A stretch of DNA of 64,000 nt from a virus, in the IMG/VR virus record IMGVR_UViG_3300021959_006017, positions 62,001 through 126,000 of that record. One strand, 5' to 3'. Each line of letters begins with the position of its first letter. The first letter of the stretch is position 1. The notes beneath the pieces were generated by a model. That model did not search any database, had not been told where the DNA came from, and was given only the letters and a program-made list of their open reading frames with translations. A program made the translations under genes and the position numbers. Positions 22,414 to 30,667 of the stretch are shown here, in pieces.

Positions 22414-22584
22414 TTACGTGTTAGCAGCGGGGCCTATTGATGTTCTAGGTATTAGATTTTTAGGATTGGTTGCATAACGCTCTGCTATGTGTTTGTTTGA
22501 AGTTCTCAGTGCGAGATATCCCTTGGGTGTGTACACACTATAGTAGTTGCGATTGTTGATCTTATGTGCTTGGATCTTCAACAT
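22414..22584 (-). CDS. Small basic hypothetical protein
   Basis: 56 residues from MLKIQAHKINNRNYYSVYTP, overlapping the previous gene by 23 bp; an in-frame ATG at 22599 is an alternative. The RNYYSVYTPKGYLAL stretch suggests a small beta fold. No clear Shine-Dalgarno. Confidence 0.5.
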   Translation of the reverse strand: MLKIQAHKINNRNYYSVYTPKGYLALRTSNKHIAERYATNPKNLIPRTSIGPAANT

Positions 22585-22807
22585 CTGGTGGGGTTGCATC
22601 CGTTATTTTGAATGGGAATGTAGTCGGGGGAGCTGTGTCTTCGAATGTTCTGTGTACTTCGATGCCATAGGCTTGTGCGCAGGCATCCAGTACGACCCAC
22701 AGTGCTTCGCGGGTGTCATCATCAAACTGTTGTTCCACAGCACTTGCTGCTACATTAAGCACAGTCTCCAGTAGTTCTTCAGGTGTAAACTCAACACTCT
22801 TGGTCAT
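22562..22807 (-). CDS. Acidic hypothetical protein
   Basis: 81 residues from MTKSVEFTPEELLETVLNVA, helical first half, Pro-rich C-terminus. It overlaps the upstream gene by 17 bp. Confidence 0.6.
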   Translation of the reverse strand: MTKSVEFTPEELLETVLNVAASAVEQQFDDDTREALWVVLDACAQAYGIEVHRTFEDTAPPTTFPFKITDATPPDVEDPST

Positions 22808-23081
22808 TCCATAGTACCTCATCCCAGTCCCAGCAGTCATCATAACTCACTGTGAATCGCTGTTGGCTAGCAGTGTCTATCACTTCTAGCATACGTTTGT
22901 TTGTGTCACGACGTGCAATAACTCCTAAACCTTCATACACACCCGGAGTACCTGGATGTGCTTGACCCACTGCAAGATTGTGTGCAGTCACGGGTAGGTT
23001 GTCTTTGAGGAAGGTTACAGTTCTAAAACGTGTTGCCCAACTGGTTCCTTGGGGCAGTTCATCTAGTGTAAGCTGTTTCAT
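22791..23081 (-). CDS. Conserved phage protein, possibly SH3-like
   Basis: 96 residues from MKQLTLDELPQGTSWATRFR. Central LGVIARRDTNKRMLEVID and the Trp-rich DDCWDWDEVLW end. ATG 23081 chosen because a late promoter lies directly upstream; frames extending further cross the opposite-strand gene. Confidence 0.65.
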   Translation of the reverse strand: MKQLTLDELPQGTSWATRFRTVTFLKDNLPVTAHNLAVGQAHPGTPGVYEGLGVIARRDTNKRMLEVIDTASQQRFTVSYDDCWDWDEVLWNDQEC

Positions 23082-23086
23082 ACTAG

Positions 23087-23094
23087 TATTTATG
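23087..23094 (-). promoter_or_regulatory. T4-type late promoter
   Basis: CATAAATA, 5 bp before the ATG at 23081, back-to-back with the rightward late promoter at 23109. Confidence 0.6.
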
Positions 23095-23108
23095 AGTGTG
23101 CGGCTTGC

Positions 23109-23116
23109 GATAAATA
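23109..23116 (+). promoter_or_regulatory. T4-type late promoter
   Basis: GATAAATA followed by AAGGAG Shine-Dalgarno and ATG at 23146. Confidence 0.65.
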
Positions 23117-23145
23117 TTTTTGACTTCGGAAAAAGGAGACTTCCC

Positions 23146-23364
23146 ATGAGTACACTAAGAAACATATCGCTCAACTTGGAGTTGGGCCAAACCATTCTAG
23201 TAGGCAAAAACAGAGAACCCGCAGAAATAACCAAGATCGAATATCATCCTAACTCAGGAGAAATAAGTCTCAATACCACAAGAGGACCACGCAAAGCTCT
23301 TACGTTTTGTTTGGCAGCAGGCGAAGATGATGAGTTCGCAAACCCCGCAGATCGCTATCGCTAG
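23146..23364 (+). CDS. Small hypothetical late protein
   Basis: 72 residues, MSTLRNISLNLELGQTILVG..., beta-rich. AAGGAGA Shine-Dalgarno. Divergent from the gene at 22791. Confidence 0.65.
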   Translation: MSTLRNISLNLELGQTILVGKNREPAEITKIEYHPNSGEISLNTTRGPRKALTFCLAAGEDDEFANPADRYR

Positions 23365-23365
23365 T

Positions 23366-23373
23366 GCTAAATA
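23366..23373 (+). promoter_or_regulatory. T4-type late promoter
   Basis: GCTAAATA, 5 bp before the ATG at 23379. Confidence 0.6.
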
Positions 23374-23378
23374 TATAC

Positions 23379-23627
23379 ATGAGAGTAGATGAAGTACTAA
23401 CAGACGAACAAGATATCCTAGACTGGCAGGCCAGTCGAAGCCTTTGTACCAGCAGCAAGCCCGACTCGGCGCTAGGATCCAGCGCACTCGCTTCATGCAA
23501 GAGCCAAGGCTACCGACGTAGGGATGGAAACAAGTCGCACAAAGTAGGCCCTAACAAACGTGTTAAGGTTGGCGGCAAAAAGATCAAGGGTAAGAAATAT
23601 GGCGGACCGCTTCCAGACTGGAGTTAG
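23379..23627 (+). CDS. Basic virion-type protein with capsid-targeting-like start
   Basis: 82 residues, MRVDEVLTDEQDILDWQASR..., turning Lys/Gly-rich at the C-terminus (KRVKVGGKKIKGKKYGGPLP). The start fits the M(K/R)hxEhhxE pattern seen in the virion cluster, and the tail suggests DNA binding inside the head. A GTG 15 bp upstream is possible. Confidence 0.6.
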   Translation: MRVDEVLTDEQDILDWQASRSLCTSSKPDSALGSSALASCKSQGYRRRDGNKSHKVGPNKRVKVGGKKIKGKKYGGPLPDWS

Positions 23628-24132
23628 AAAGGGCGACCTATTAGTTGCCACACCCAAGCTGAACAGTTTGCCTTGGAGACGCTCAGTTGTACTTGTTACA
23701 GAAAGCTCTCCCAGGACTGTTATGGGTACTATACTAAACCGTCCTACTATGATGACCACCGAAGATGTTACTGACAGAGCACTAAGGCGCACACAGGTAT
23801 ACATGGGTGGTCCTATATCAACGCAGGCACTTTTCATGCTGCATACCTCAGATTTTACTAGCTCTAACACACTCACAGTGGACAAGCGTTGGGCGATCTC
23901 AAGTGATGATTTTATGTTTGACAAACTGGCAGCAGGCAACGAACCTGCTTGGTATAGATTTTATATGGGTGCTGCAGGATGGCATCCACAGCAGTTAGAA
24001 CATGAAATAGCCCAGGGAGCATGGTTGAGATTAGAAGACCCAAGCTGGGAGTGTGTAACAGGTGATGCAACAGATCAGTGGCAGGCCTGCATAGATACTC
24101 TTAGCCAGAACATGTTCTCAGACTATATCTAA
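23599..24132 (+). CDS. YqgE/AlgH-like (DUF179) protein
   Basis: 177 residues from MADRFQTGVRKGDLLVATPK. GDLLVATPKL, RSVVLVTE, GTILNRP and YMGGPI are the four conserved blocks of the YqgE/AlgH family, an open-faced beta-sandwich fold of unclear role found in most proteobacteria. Here probably acquired from a host. The start overlaps the preceding gene by 29 bp. Confidence 0.8.
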   Translation: MADRFQTGVRKGDLLVATPKLNSLPWRRSVVLVTESSPRTVMGTILNRPTMMTTEDVTDRALRRTQVYMGGPISTQALFMLHTSDFTSSNTLTVDKRWAISSDDFMFDKLAAGNEPAWYRFYMGAAGWHPQQLEHEIAQGAWLRLEDPSWECVTGDATDQWQACIDTLSQNMFSDYI

Positions 24133-24160
24133 CTGTTAAGTATACAACCGGAGAACAACT

Positions 24161-24502
24161 ATGTTTAAGAAACTAGCCTTATCTATCGTTGCCGGGCTAG
24201 TTTGCGCAACCAACATAGCCCTAGCAGCAGACCCTTTACCTCTAGCAACTGTACAATGGTGTGAACCAGAGAGCGGCAAGATGTTTGATATGGTACAGAA
24301 CAAGTATGGTGAAATACCATTCATACAAGGAAGTGCAAGTGTGCAAACCACGCAAGGTCCTTGGCTTAAAGGTGACTTTTATATGCTGATCAACCCTGAA
24401 AGCAAGACGTTCAGCATAATACTTGTAGACCCACAGACAGGCCTAGAATGCCTATGGCTAGCAGGAGGCGATGTTGTACCTAGCGTAGGAGATGGCATAT
24501 GA
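24161..24502 (+). CDS. Secreted hypothetical protein
   Basis: 113 residues with a signal peptide ending at ALAA (about residue 23). Mature part is a small Cys-containing domain (QWCEPESGKM ... GLECLWLAGGD), probably one disulfide. First of a three-gene overlapping group. Confidence 0.65.
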   Translation: MFKKLALSIVAGLVCATNIALAADPLPLATVQWCEPESGKMFDMVQNKYGEIPFIQGSASVQTTQGPWLKGDFYMLINPESKTFSIILVDPQTGLECLWLAGGDVVPSVGDGI

Positions 24503-24744
24503 AATGGTTTATATATGTGATTATGATGGGCATGTACTCAGACGGTACGCAAGACACTTATCTCTATACTGAGCCTACACTACCTACACTAGAAGAATGC
24601 CAAGCCTACGTGTACAACAACAGCAGTGTGATTCGTATGGACATGATGACGGAGTTTGATGGCAAACAAGTAGAACGTGTGTTCTGCATAGAAGAAGAAA
24701 AATTCAAACAGTTTTTAGAACAGTCACAAGGAACAGAAGCATGA
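24499..24744 (+). CDS. Small hypothetical protein, possibly secreted
   Basis: 81 residues starting MKWFIYVIMMGMYSDGTQDT. A short hydrophobic start and a helix-plus-Cys body (LEECQAYVYNN ... VERVFCIEEE). ATGA overlaps on both sides. The next gene begins in the same way (MKWMLVVIGIMNG), so the two look like diverged duplicates. Confidence 0.6.
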   Translation: MKWFIYVIMMGMYSDGTQDTYLYTEPTLPTLEECQAYVYNNSSVIRMDMMTEFDGKQVERVFCIEEEKFKQFLEQSQGTEA

Positions 24745-24929
24745 AATGGATGTTGGTTGTTATAGGTATTATGAATGGTACTCCCGAAGTGTCAAACGAA
24801 GGCGTGTATGAAACTATGTCACACTGCTTCTTTGCAAGAGAAGCAATCATCTGGGATCTATTTATGAACCCAGATGGACAACCACCCACAAACTTCCAAG
24901 TGGTGTGTATACCTACAGATAAATATTAA
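24741..24929 (+). CDS. Small hypothetical protein, relative of the previous gene
   Basis: 62 residues, MKWMLVVIGIMNGTPEVSNE..., with two Cys placed as in its neighbour. Overlaps upstream by ATGA. Confidence 0.6.
   Translation: MKWMLVVIGIMNGTPEVSNEGVYETMSHCFFAREAIIWDLFMNPDGQPPTNFQVVCIPTDKY
24918..24925 (+). promoter_or_regulatory. T4-type late promoter
   Basis: GATAAATA at the end of the previous gene, 28 bp before the GTG at 24954. Confidence 0.6.
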
Positions 24930-24953
24930 TAGCAACACGAAGAGGACGTAACT

Positions 24954-25466
24954 GTGAGCCATACACTATTGCTCAATGCAGACGCACAACCAGTTTCATA
25001 CTTGCCCTTGTCCGCGATTCAGTGGAAAGAATCTATCACATACCTTTGGTTAGATAAAGTTACAGTACTAGAATGGTATGACGATTGGATAGTGCGCAGC
25101 GCCAGTTGGGAAACTAGAGTTCCTGCGGTTATTATGCTCAAAGAAATGCAACGGCGACGGCGCAAGCCTAGATTCTCTAAAACCAATCTATACGTTCGCG
25201 ACGTTTATACCTGCCAATACTGTAACACACCCTACACCCGAAACAACCTTACTCTAGATCATGTCATACCTATTTCCAAAGGTGGCCGCACCAACTGGGA
25301 AAACATTGTAGCCGCTTGTGGCCCTTGTAATACACGCAAAGGAAACAAAACGCATATGAAGCCTATCAAAGCCCCATATGCGCCAGATTATTATGATCTT
25401 GTAAACAAGCGTAAGCAACTAGACATGCACATAGCACACCCTAGTTGGGAAGCCTACCTAGCGTAG
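24954..25466 (+). CDS. HNH endonuclease
   Basis: 170 residues from GTG behind AGAGGA. Zinc-binding CQYC and CGPCNTRKGN flank the catalytic LTLDHVIPISKGG (about residues 99-111), the McrA/HNH arrangement. The N-terminal 70 residues resemble the stand-alone HNH proteins common in phages and cyanobacteria. Could be a DNA-processing or competitor-exclusion nuclease. It overlaps the convergent DUF454 gene by 9 bp. Confidence 0.9.
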   Translation: MSHTLLLNADAQPVSYLPLSAIQWKESITYLWLDKVTVLEWYDDWIVRSASWETRVPAVIMLKEMQRRRRKPRFSKTNLYVRDVYTCQYCNTPYTRNNLTLDHVIPISKGGRTNWENIVAACGPCNTRKGNKTHMKPIKAPYAPDYYDLVNKRKQLDMHIAHPSWEAYLA

Positions 25467-25874
25467 CCACCCTATCTTTTTACCTAACTTAGTACGCTTT
25501 TCGTGTTCTGCAACTGTACCTGGAAATCTCCAAGCCCAGATGGCTACCAGCAACATGAAACCACCGCTCCAGGCGACTGCTTTGATATTGCCAGTGGTGA
25601 ACCAAAGGAATGCTAACGAGGACGACATTACTATCACCATCGCATACTTGCCTTTGGTAGGAAATACTCTTTTCTGTACCCAGTTAGTTAGGAATGGGCC
25701 AAAGTATTTGTGATTGTATAACCAATCGTGCATCTTCTTGTTGCTCTTTGCAAAACAATATGCTGCAAACACAAGGAAGATACTAAATGGAATACCCGGA
25801 ACGACTACGCCGATGTATGCCATGCCTAAAGATAGGAAGCCAAGTCCCATCCACACGTATTTTTTAATATTCAT
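25458..25874 (-). CDS. DUF454 (YbaN-like) inner-membrane protein
   Basis: 138 residues with membrane segments at about 8-40, 78-94 and 98-115. The [20 protein letters not shown] and [11 protein letters not shown] blocks are the DUF454/YbaN signatures. Function unknown. Its ATG lies inside the last codons of the ALAS gene (11-bp overlap), so it is translated from the same message; a link to heme biosynthesis or transport is inference from that coupling. Confidence 0.85.
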   Translation of the reverse strand: MNIKKYVWMGLGFLSLGMAYIGVVVPGIPFSIFLVFAAYCFAKSNKKMHDWLYNHKYFGPFLTNWVQKRVFPTKGKYAMVIVMSSSLAFLWFTTGNIKAVAWSGGFMLLVAIWAWRFPGTVAEHEKRTKLGKKIGWLR

Positions 25875-27060
25875 TGAATACCTTTCTAAGTGCCTCTACT
25901 AGGTCACTCATCATCGCATCAGTATGTAGAGGTGTAGGAGCGATGCGTAGCCTCTCTGCACCAACATCCACAGTAGGGTAGTTAATGGGTTGGATGTATA
26001 TCCCATATTCGTCTAACAACCGATCACTCATAGCCTTGCACCGCTTCGCTTCGCGAACCATAACTGGTACAATATGAGTGCTGGCTGCATCGTGAACTTC
26101 TATACCTGCTTCGGTTAACATTCTAGTTAGCGTAGCAGCACGTTCTTGATGTTGTATCCTAAGTTCGTTATGATCCTTAAGATACTTGATAGATGCTAGG
26201 GCACCAGCACAAATAACCGGGCTCATGCTGGTAGTGAATATAAATCCACTGGCTACGCTGCGGATTGCGTCTATGACCGTTCCGTCACCGGCAATGTAGC
26301 CACCCTGTACACCATATGCCTTGCCCAGCGTTCCGTTGATTATATCAACACGGCCTTCCCCTATCTTTTCGCAGTAACCTGCGCCAGTTTCACCGTACAA
26401 TCCTACAGCATGTACTTCGTCTATATAGGTCATCGCACCGTAGCGATTAGCAAGGTCGCAGACTTGAGAAATAGGGCTTACGTCACCATCCATGCTATAC
26501 ACAGATTCAAAGACTATGCAGGGTTTAAGTCCTAGGTTAGTAACTTCCTGTAGTTTCTCTTCCAGGCTGCTCATATCATTGTGAAGCCATATACGTTTCT
26601 CTGCGCCACTGTGTCTAATACCCTGGATTAGTGAAGCATGATTCTTTGAATCTGATAGAAAACATATATCAGGTATGATACGTTTAAGTGCAACCAGTGT
26701 CCATTCATTAGCGACATAAGCACTTGTATACAGTAGAGCAGAAGGTTTTGTATGCAGTCGTGCAAGCTCTAACTCTAGTGCAACGTGATAATGGCTAGTG
26801 CCGCCAATATTTCTTGTACCCCCGCTTCCACTTCCTGTTTGGTCGAGGGCTGTGTGCATGGCATCAATAACAACTTTGTTTTGACCCATGCCTAGATAGT
26901 CGTTGCTACACCAGTTGACAATGTTCTTGATGGCATATGGTCCATACCATATACTCTTAGGAAAGTCACCACGCTCACGAAGAATATCGTTAAACACACG
27001 GTACTTGCCTGTTTGTTTAAGATCATCAATAACTTGTTCAAAGGGAGTTTTGTCTATCAT
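25864..27060 (-). CDS. hemA: 5-aminolevulinate synthase (ALAS, Shemin pathway)
   Basis: 398 residues, full length compared with alphaproteobacterial ALAS (about 405). It condenses glycine with succinyl-CoA to 5-aminolevulinate using PLP. Visible signatures: NDYLGMGQN and [13 protein letters not shown] near the N-terminus, [26 protein letters not shown], the PLP-contacting [12 protein letters not shown], the Schiff-base lysine in [16 protein letters not shown] (about residue 242), and the ALAS-specific THIVPV and [10 protein letters not shown] segments that separate it from AONS and KBL relatives. It should supply heme for the heme oxygenase at 61.5 kb. Phage-encoded ALAS has been reported from aquatic viral sequences. 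A TATAAGTA box lies upstream. Confidence 0.95.
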   Translation of the reverse strand: MIDKTPFEQVIDDLKQTGKYRVFNDILRERGDFPKSIWYGPYAIKNIVNWCSNDYLGMGQNKVVIDAMHTALDQTGSGSGGTRNIGGTSHYHVALELELARLHTKPSALLYTSAYVANEWTLVALKRIIPDICFLSDSKNHASLIQGIRHSGAEKRIWLHNDMSSLEEKLQEVTNLGLKPCIVFESVYSMDGDVSPISQVCDLANRYGAMTYIDEVHAVGLYGETGAGYCEKIGEGRVDIINGTLGKAYGVQGGYIAGDGTVIDAIRSVASGFIFTTSMSPVICAGALASIKYLKDHNELRIQHQERAATLTRMLTEAGIEVHDAASTHIVPVMVREAKRCKAMSDRLLDEYGIYIQPINYPTVDVGAERLRIAPTPLHTDAMMSDLVEALRKVFNEY

Positions 27061-27064
27061 GTAG

Positions 27065-27072
27065 TACTTATA
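27065..27072 (-). promoter_or_regulatory. Possible late promoter of hemA
   Basis: TATAAGTA, one mismatch to the late consensus, 4 bp before the ALAS ATG. The distance is short, so this is tentative. Confidence 0.35.
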
Positions 27073-27073
27073 C

Positions 27074-27081
27074 GCTAAATA
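27074..27081 (+). promoter_or_regulatory. T4-type late promoter
   Basis: GCTAAATA, followed by TAGGAG Shine-Dalgarno and ATG at 27099. Confidence 0.65.
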
Positions 27082-27098
27082 GTGTATAGGAGTTTAAT

Positions 27099-27386
27099 AT
27101 GAGAGCAACAGACATAGTAAGGCAAGTGCTTGATTTACTAGACGCAGTAGAAGGACAACACGATCTAAAGCCTGAAGTTAAGATTGATGTTCAGCAGAAT
27201 GACGAGCCAGACAATCGTTTCAAACAGATACTAGCAATGATGGACGCAGATAGTTTTGGTCCTCTTGCTAACTCACCTAACGAAGTTGTTGCAGACGTGG
27301 ATGCAGTTACTACACTTGCTGGAGGCGGAGTAAATGGTCCAAAGCACGTAGATGATATTAGAGTTAAAGATCCAAGGGGATACTAA
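27099..27386 (+). CDS. Conserved virion-associated hypothetical protein
   Basis: 95 residues, MRATDIVRQVLDLLDAVEGQ..., acidic, ending HVDDIRVKDPRGY. The layout resembles small virion-cluster proteins of marine T4-like phages. Its stop overlaps the next start by one base (TAATG). Confidence 0.65.
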   Translation: MRATDIVRQVLDLLDAVEGQHDLKPEVKIDVQQNDEPDNRFKQILAMMDADSFGPLANSPNEVVADVDAVTTLAGGGVNGPKHVDDIRVKDPRGY

Positions 27387-28162
27387 TGGCAGCTAACGGT
27401 ATATCAACACTGGCAAACAAAAAACTAAGACAGATTGCTAAACTGGAACTAGCAGAAGCAGATCGCATTGCTCGCAATGTTGTAGAGCCTGGACGCTATG
27501 CTGTTACTGAATATGAAATAGATGAACTACCTACACAATATGAAACTGACAACAGTGTTACCGATAACGCAAACTCAGCAGGACTGCTTCCAGGAAGACC
27601 TTGGAGTGCAGTAGATATACCTCCAGCAGACGTTGGTAGCCTTACACTTGCTACTGGTGTATATGAAAGAACATACGATGATTACTTTGGACAGTTAGGT
27701 GCAGGACCATATGATGATCAAGCAACATACACCACAATCATCGTAAACGGTGGCGCAACTATCACAGCAGAAGGAGCCACTTCGAGTATCAGCAGAGTAG
27801 GCACTGTTGCTGAAAGTACAAGTTATACAGCATATGGATACTTCCTAGCACCAGCCTCGGGTACATTTACATTCTATATCAATTCAGACGATGCAAGTTA
27901 TTTGTTTGTAGGTGCCGGTGCTGACATTGCCAATAACATTGACCTAGACAATGCTACAGTCGATAATGGCGGCAGACATGGTGTTAACGAAGAAAGTGGA
28001 TCGTTTGATTTGGTAAGCGGAGAGTACTATAAAATATTTGCAGTGTTTGGCAACGACACAGGACCAGGCACAGCAGAGTTTAGTTATGCTGGACCAAGTA
28101 TTGCTAAGACATCAGACTTCACTGGCAGACTGTTCTACAACACAGCAACCAACGGACATTAA
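27386..28162 (+). CDS. Putative virion protein with PA14/GLEYA-like domain
   Basis: 258 residues. After an 80-residue helical start, residues 85-258 look like a PA14/GLEYA beta-barrel: YGYFLAPASGTFTFYINSDD followed by ASYLFVG is the family's most recognisable block. Such domains bind carbohydrate, so a host-recognition or decoration role fits. Confidence 0.65.
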   Translation: MAANGISTLANKKLRQIAKLELAEADRIARNVVEPGRYAVTEYEIDELPTQYETDNSVTDNANSAGLLPGRPWSAVDIPPADVGSLTLATGVYERTYDDYFGQLGAGPYDDQATYTTIIVNGGATITAEGATSSISRVGTVAESTSYTAYGYFLAPASGTFTFYINSDDASYLFVGAGADIANNIDLDNATVDNGGRHGVNEESGSFDLVSGEYYKIFAVFGNDTGPGTAEFSYAGPSIAKTSDFTGRLFYNTATNGH

Positions 28163-28165
28163 TAG

Positions 28166-28933
28166 ATGGCAAGTAACGACAAACACATAGACTGGCACAG
28201 TGCTGTCGCACTAGGTAAATCAGGTGGCAACAGTGTTCGCAACATCTTTGGATACAATGCGGCAATACCTGATACCTTTGTTCCAGCCTGGGAAAACGCA
28301 ACTACCTACACTTATCCTACAGTGGCTGAAACAATGACCCTACGCTGGGATACAGCAGACGCAGGCTACACCGTCCTCATCAAAGGGTTGGATGAGAACT
28401 ATGATGAGATACAAGAAACTATCACACTAACTGCTTCACCTGTTACACAGACAACAACTAATCAATACTACAGAATAAATGATTTGGTTACCATAGCAAC
28501 ACCAGGAGGAGCGTTTGGTAATCCAGACAATGACATTACATTAACCAACGCAGGCAACACAGTTACCTATGCTAAGATGTTAGCAGACACGGGCAAGAAT
28601 CAAGCGGCTATATACACCGTGCCAAGAGGCTACCAATATGCTCTCACTCGTATTTCAGCGTTCTGTGCCTCAGCCTCACAAAACAATAGAATTATCACCT
28701 TCCGCAATGTTGCGAGACTAAAGACTGGTGTGATCCTTCGTGTTGCAGAAACAGAGTTCTTAGAGCAGATGATTATTGACAGACAGTTACCGTTTGTGTA
28801 TGATGAATGTACAGACATCGAGTTCCAACTAAAAGGATCAGCAGGCACACAGTTCATTGGTGTGTTCAGCGAAGGCATCCTACACGAGAAAAACAAACAG
28901 AGTCATCTTAATAATCTTGAACTAGGCTTCTAA
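28166..28933 (+). CDS. Conserved structural protein of marine T4-like phages
   Basis: 255 residues, MASNDKHIDWHSAVALGKSG..., strongly beta-structured. N-terminal region near a Trp/His motif, then two repeats of strand-rich Thr segments. Function unknown; its place in a late operon supports a virion role. A GC-rich imperfect hairpin follows the stop. Confidence 0.6.
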   Translation: MASNDKHIDWHSAVALGKSGGNSVRNIFGYNAAIPDTFVPAWENATTYTYPTVAETMTLRWDTADAGYTVLIKGLDENYDEIQETITLTASPVTQTTTNQYYRINDLVTIATPGGAFGNPDNDITLTNAGNTVTYAKMLADTGKNQAAIYTVPRGYQYALTRISAFCASASQNNRIITFRNVARLKTGVILRVAETEFLEQMIIDRQLPFVYDECTDIEFQLKGSAGTQFIGVFSEGILHEKNKQSHLNNLELGF

Positions 28934-29033
28934 AGATTAACCCCCCGCCTAGTGGAACTAAACGAGGGGCTGCTTCTAAATGTACTTATTATTAAGGGCT
29001 ATGCCCCGTAAATCTTAGTTTACTTTTATACTA

Positions 29034-29354
29034 TTATTTATTAGTCTTGCCGTTTACAAAATCGTAAAACTTATCAGCAGCTTCTAATACAGCATCAACC
29101 CCTGGTACTTCAGGCATTGAAACAGTTGTAACTACTTCACCAGATTCAGGATCACGCTTTACAGTTTGTTCCCAACCTGCAAACTTAGCATGAAAATCAC
29201 TCCAGACATTGTCTTTGGCCATTTCTAAAACTTGTGTGCGGATTTCGTAACCGTTCTTATTCATTGTTACTTTAGGCATTGCTTGCTTGAACATGTCTGC
29301 AAGCTCTTGCGTTTGCTTGAGGATAGTTTCCCCGTACTTTGTTTCTACGCTCAT
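29034..29354 (-). CDS. Helical hypothetical protein
   Basis: 106 residues, MSVETKYGETILKQTQELAD..., mostly amphipathic helix with the VWSDFHAKFAGWE aromatic cluster. Phasin-like helical character is only an impression. Promoter upstream with TTGACA (29429-29434). Confidence 0.6.
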   Translation of the reverse strand: MSVETKYGETILKQTQELADMFKQAMPKVTMNKNGYEIRTQVLEMAKDNVWSDFHAKFAGWEQTVKRDPESGEVVTTVSMPEVPGVDAVLEAADKFYDFVNGKTNK

Positions 29355-29405
29355 AATATTCTCCTTGTGTGTATGTGTGTAGTGTTACTTTAATGTAACT
29401 TTATT

Positions 29406-29434
29406 AATGTAACAGAGTATTTAGTGTTTGTCAA
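29406..29434 (-). promoter_or_regulatory. Early-type promoter
   Basis: TTGACA (29429-29434), 17 bp, TACATT (29406-29411). The stop of the upstream gene is inside the -35 box. Confidence 0.5.
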
Positions 29435-29616
29435 CCACTAACGTAGTTCTTTTTTGGTCTGTACCAAACTTTCTGATGATGTAGCTTTGCACGAACATTT
29501 TGTATTTCACGCTTGTCTGCTTCGTCAGCATTTGTTTGGAGTAGAAATAGAGCCCGATCAATGAGCTCTATATCTTTTACGTTTAGATTGAATCTTGTGT
29601 TAGGCTTATTTGCCAT
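29431..29616 (-). CDS. Conserved small phage protein
   Basis: 61 residues, MANKPNTRFNLNVKDIELID..., ending RPKKNYVSG. I recognise this short protein from T4-like marine phages; function unknown. It ends in the -35 of the next promoter. Confidence 0.75.
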   Translation of the reverse strand: MANKPNTRFNLNVKDIELIDRALFLLQTNADEADKREIQNVRAKLHHQKVWYRPKKNYVSG

Positions 29617-29653
29617 TAATGATATCCATCTCTTCGTCCGTGTAAGGCCACAT
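29606..29653 (-). CDS. Possible 15-residue leader peptide
   Basis: ATG 29653 opens MWPYTDEEMDIINGK and stops inside the next gene's start. It sits between two tightly packed genes; real translation is uncertain. Confidence 0.3.
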   Translation of the reverse strand: MWPYTDEEMDIINGK

Positions 29654-29654
29654 A

Positions 29655-29765
29655 TTATAATGCTCCTGCGTAGTGCAGTCCATTAAGAGTTAAAAAGCCT
29701 GCTAAGAATGCCATCATACCTAAAAAGATAAAAGTTGTTTTTACTAGTTCTTTCCAACTATACAT
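29655..29765 (-). CDS. Very small single-pass membrane protein
   Basis: 36 residues, MYSWKELVKTTFIFLGMMAF..., with one membrane segment at about 10-32. It overlaps the end of the upstream gene by 8 bp. Last clear member of a four-gene overlapping unit. Confidence 0.5.
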   Translation of the reverse strand: MYSWKELVKTTFIFLGMMAFLAGFLTLNGLHYAGAL

Positions 29766-29967
29766 TTTCTTTTTCCTTTTTTAACATAAGTGCTTTAGCT
29801 TCGTCCATTCTACCCATTCTTGCAAGTTCTGAAGCAGCTCTTGCTCTACCAGCTGATTCACCTAAGGCAATCATTCCAATAAACATTGCAAATAAACCTT
29901 TGCCGATTGCTTTGAAGATTGTTGGAAGTGGATTTTGAAAAGTGGGTTGTCTAAATGCTACAGCCAT
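29758..29967 (-). CDS. Hypothetical protein with membrane segment
   Basis: 69 residues from MAVAFRQPTFQNPLPTIFKA. A hydrophobic helix (residues about 20-37) is followed by an Ala/Arg/Lys helix. ATG 29967 overlaps the DUF1127 stop as TAATG. Confidence 0.6.
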   Translation of the reverse strand: MAVAFRQPTFQNPLPTIFKAIGKGLFAMFIGMIALGESAGRARAASELARMGRMDEAKALMLKKEKENV

Positions 29968-30206
29968 TACACCCACCCCTTAAGGTTTGGGTTAGTTTCT
30001 CTGTGAAACGTACCTCTTGCTATAGAGCCGATGTCTGAACGACCAATCCCTAGGTCGTGTAGTTCTCTATCTGATAGTCTAGATAGTTCTTTGATTGTTT
30101 GACGCTCTAGTGCCTTTTGGGCTCTTGTGCGTTTCCAATCGCGGATTAGGTCCGCTAGTCCATCAAAGTTTAGCCATTGTGCGGCTGTTAAGATCGCTTG
30201 TGTCAT
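29967..30206 (-). CDS. DUF1127 domain protein
   Basis: 79 residues from MTQAILTAAQWLNFDGLADL. Residues 30-65 (RTRAQKALERQTIKELSRLS then DRELHDLGIGRSDI) match the DUF1127/YjiS domain: an Arg-rich helix followed by the LSDxxLxDIGL motif. In alphaproteobacteria small DUF1127 proteins bind RNA and act in RNA turnover and C1/phosphate physiology. It is unusual on a phage. Start overlaps the previous stop (TAATG). Confidence 0.85.
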   Translation of the reverse strand: MTQAILTAAQWLNFDGLADLIRDWKRTRAQKALERQTIKELSRLSDRELHDLGIGRSDIGSIARGTFHRETNPNLKGWV

Positions 30207-30382
30207 TATTGATATACTCCCATTCTCGGTCCTTGACCTTTGTTCTTTAGCATGTAGTGAAAGGCATATTCCCAATCATTAGCATACTCTGTCTTAGCGT
30301 ATGTGAGCATATCAGCTTCGCAGGCCCTAGAGCCTTTGCGTCCAAACATACTCACAAGGCTCTTGAATAGCTTACTAGCCAT
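30206..30382 (-). CDS. Small hypothetical protein, host-like
   Basis: 58 residues from MASKLFKSLVSMFGRKGSRA, with the ACEADMLTYAKTEYANDWEY helix. AAGGAG Shine-Dalgarno. First gene of the DUF1127 operon. Looks like small alphaproteobacterial proteins, but no family is named. Confidence 0.65.
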   Translation of the reverse strand: MASKLFKSLVSMFGRKGSRACEADMLTYAKTEYANDWEYAFHYMLKNKGQGPRMGVYQ

Positions 30383-30546
30383 ATTAGTCTCCTTGGTTAA
30401 GTTATTGTTATGGATGCTTGAGGAAAGCAATACCCCGGAACTTCCCCGGCGGTGCAATCGCTTGTAACGCATGGATGATGCGCATAGTCTGTCCTATGTG
30501 TCTATATGTGTGTTGAATAGTGCAGTATTACTGTCCTATTCCTAAC

Positions 30547-30554
30547 TATTTATA
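30547..30554 (-). promoter_or_regulatory. T4 late promoter (exact consensus)
   Basis: TATAAATA reading leftwards, leader of about 160 nt to the DUF1127 operon. Confidence 0.7.
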
Positions 30555-30667
30555 CAACTATAACACCATATTCAACGAAAGTCGACTATTTTTTTTGCAA
30601 GACTGTGTTGCTATTTTTGCATGGGTCCGTCAACTTTTTCGTTTACCTTTAAGGAAACAGATGTTAC

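Noticed and set aside
28934-28972. Terminator after the structural gene at 28166
   Set aside because: C-rich/G-rich arms pair imperfectly and no T-run follows; left out.
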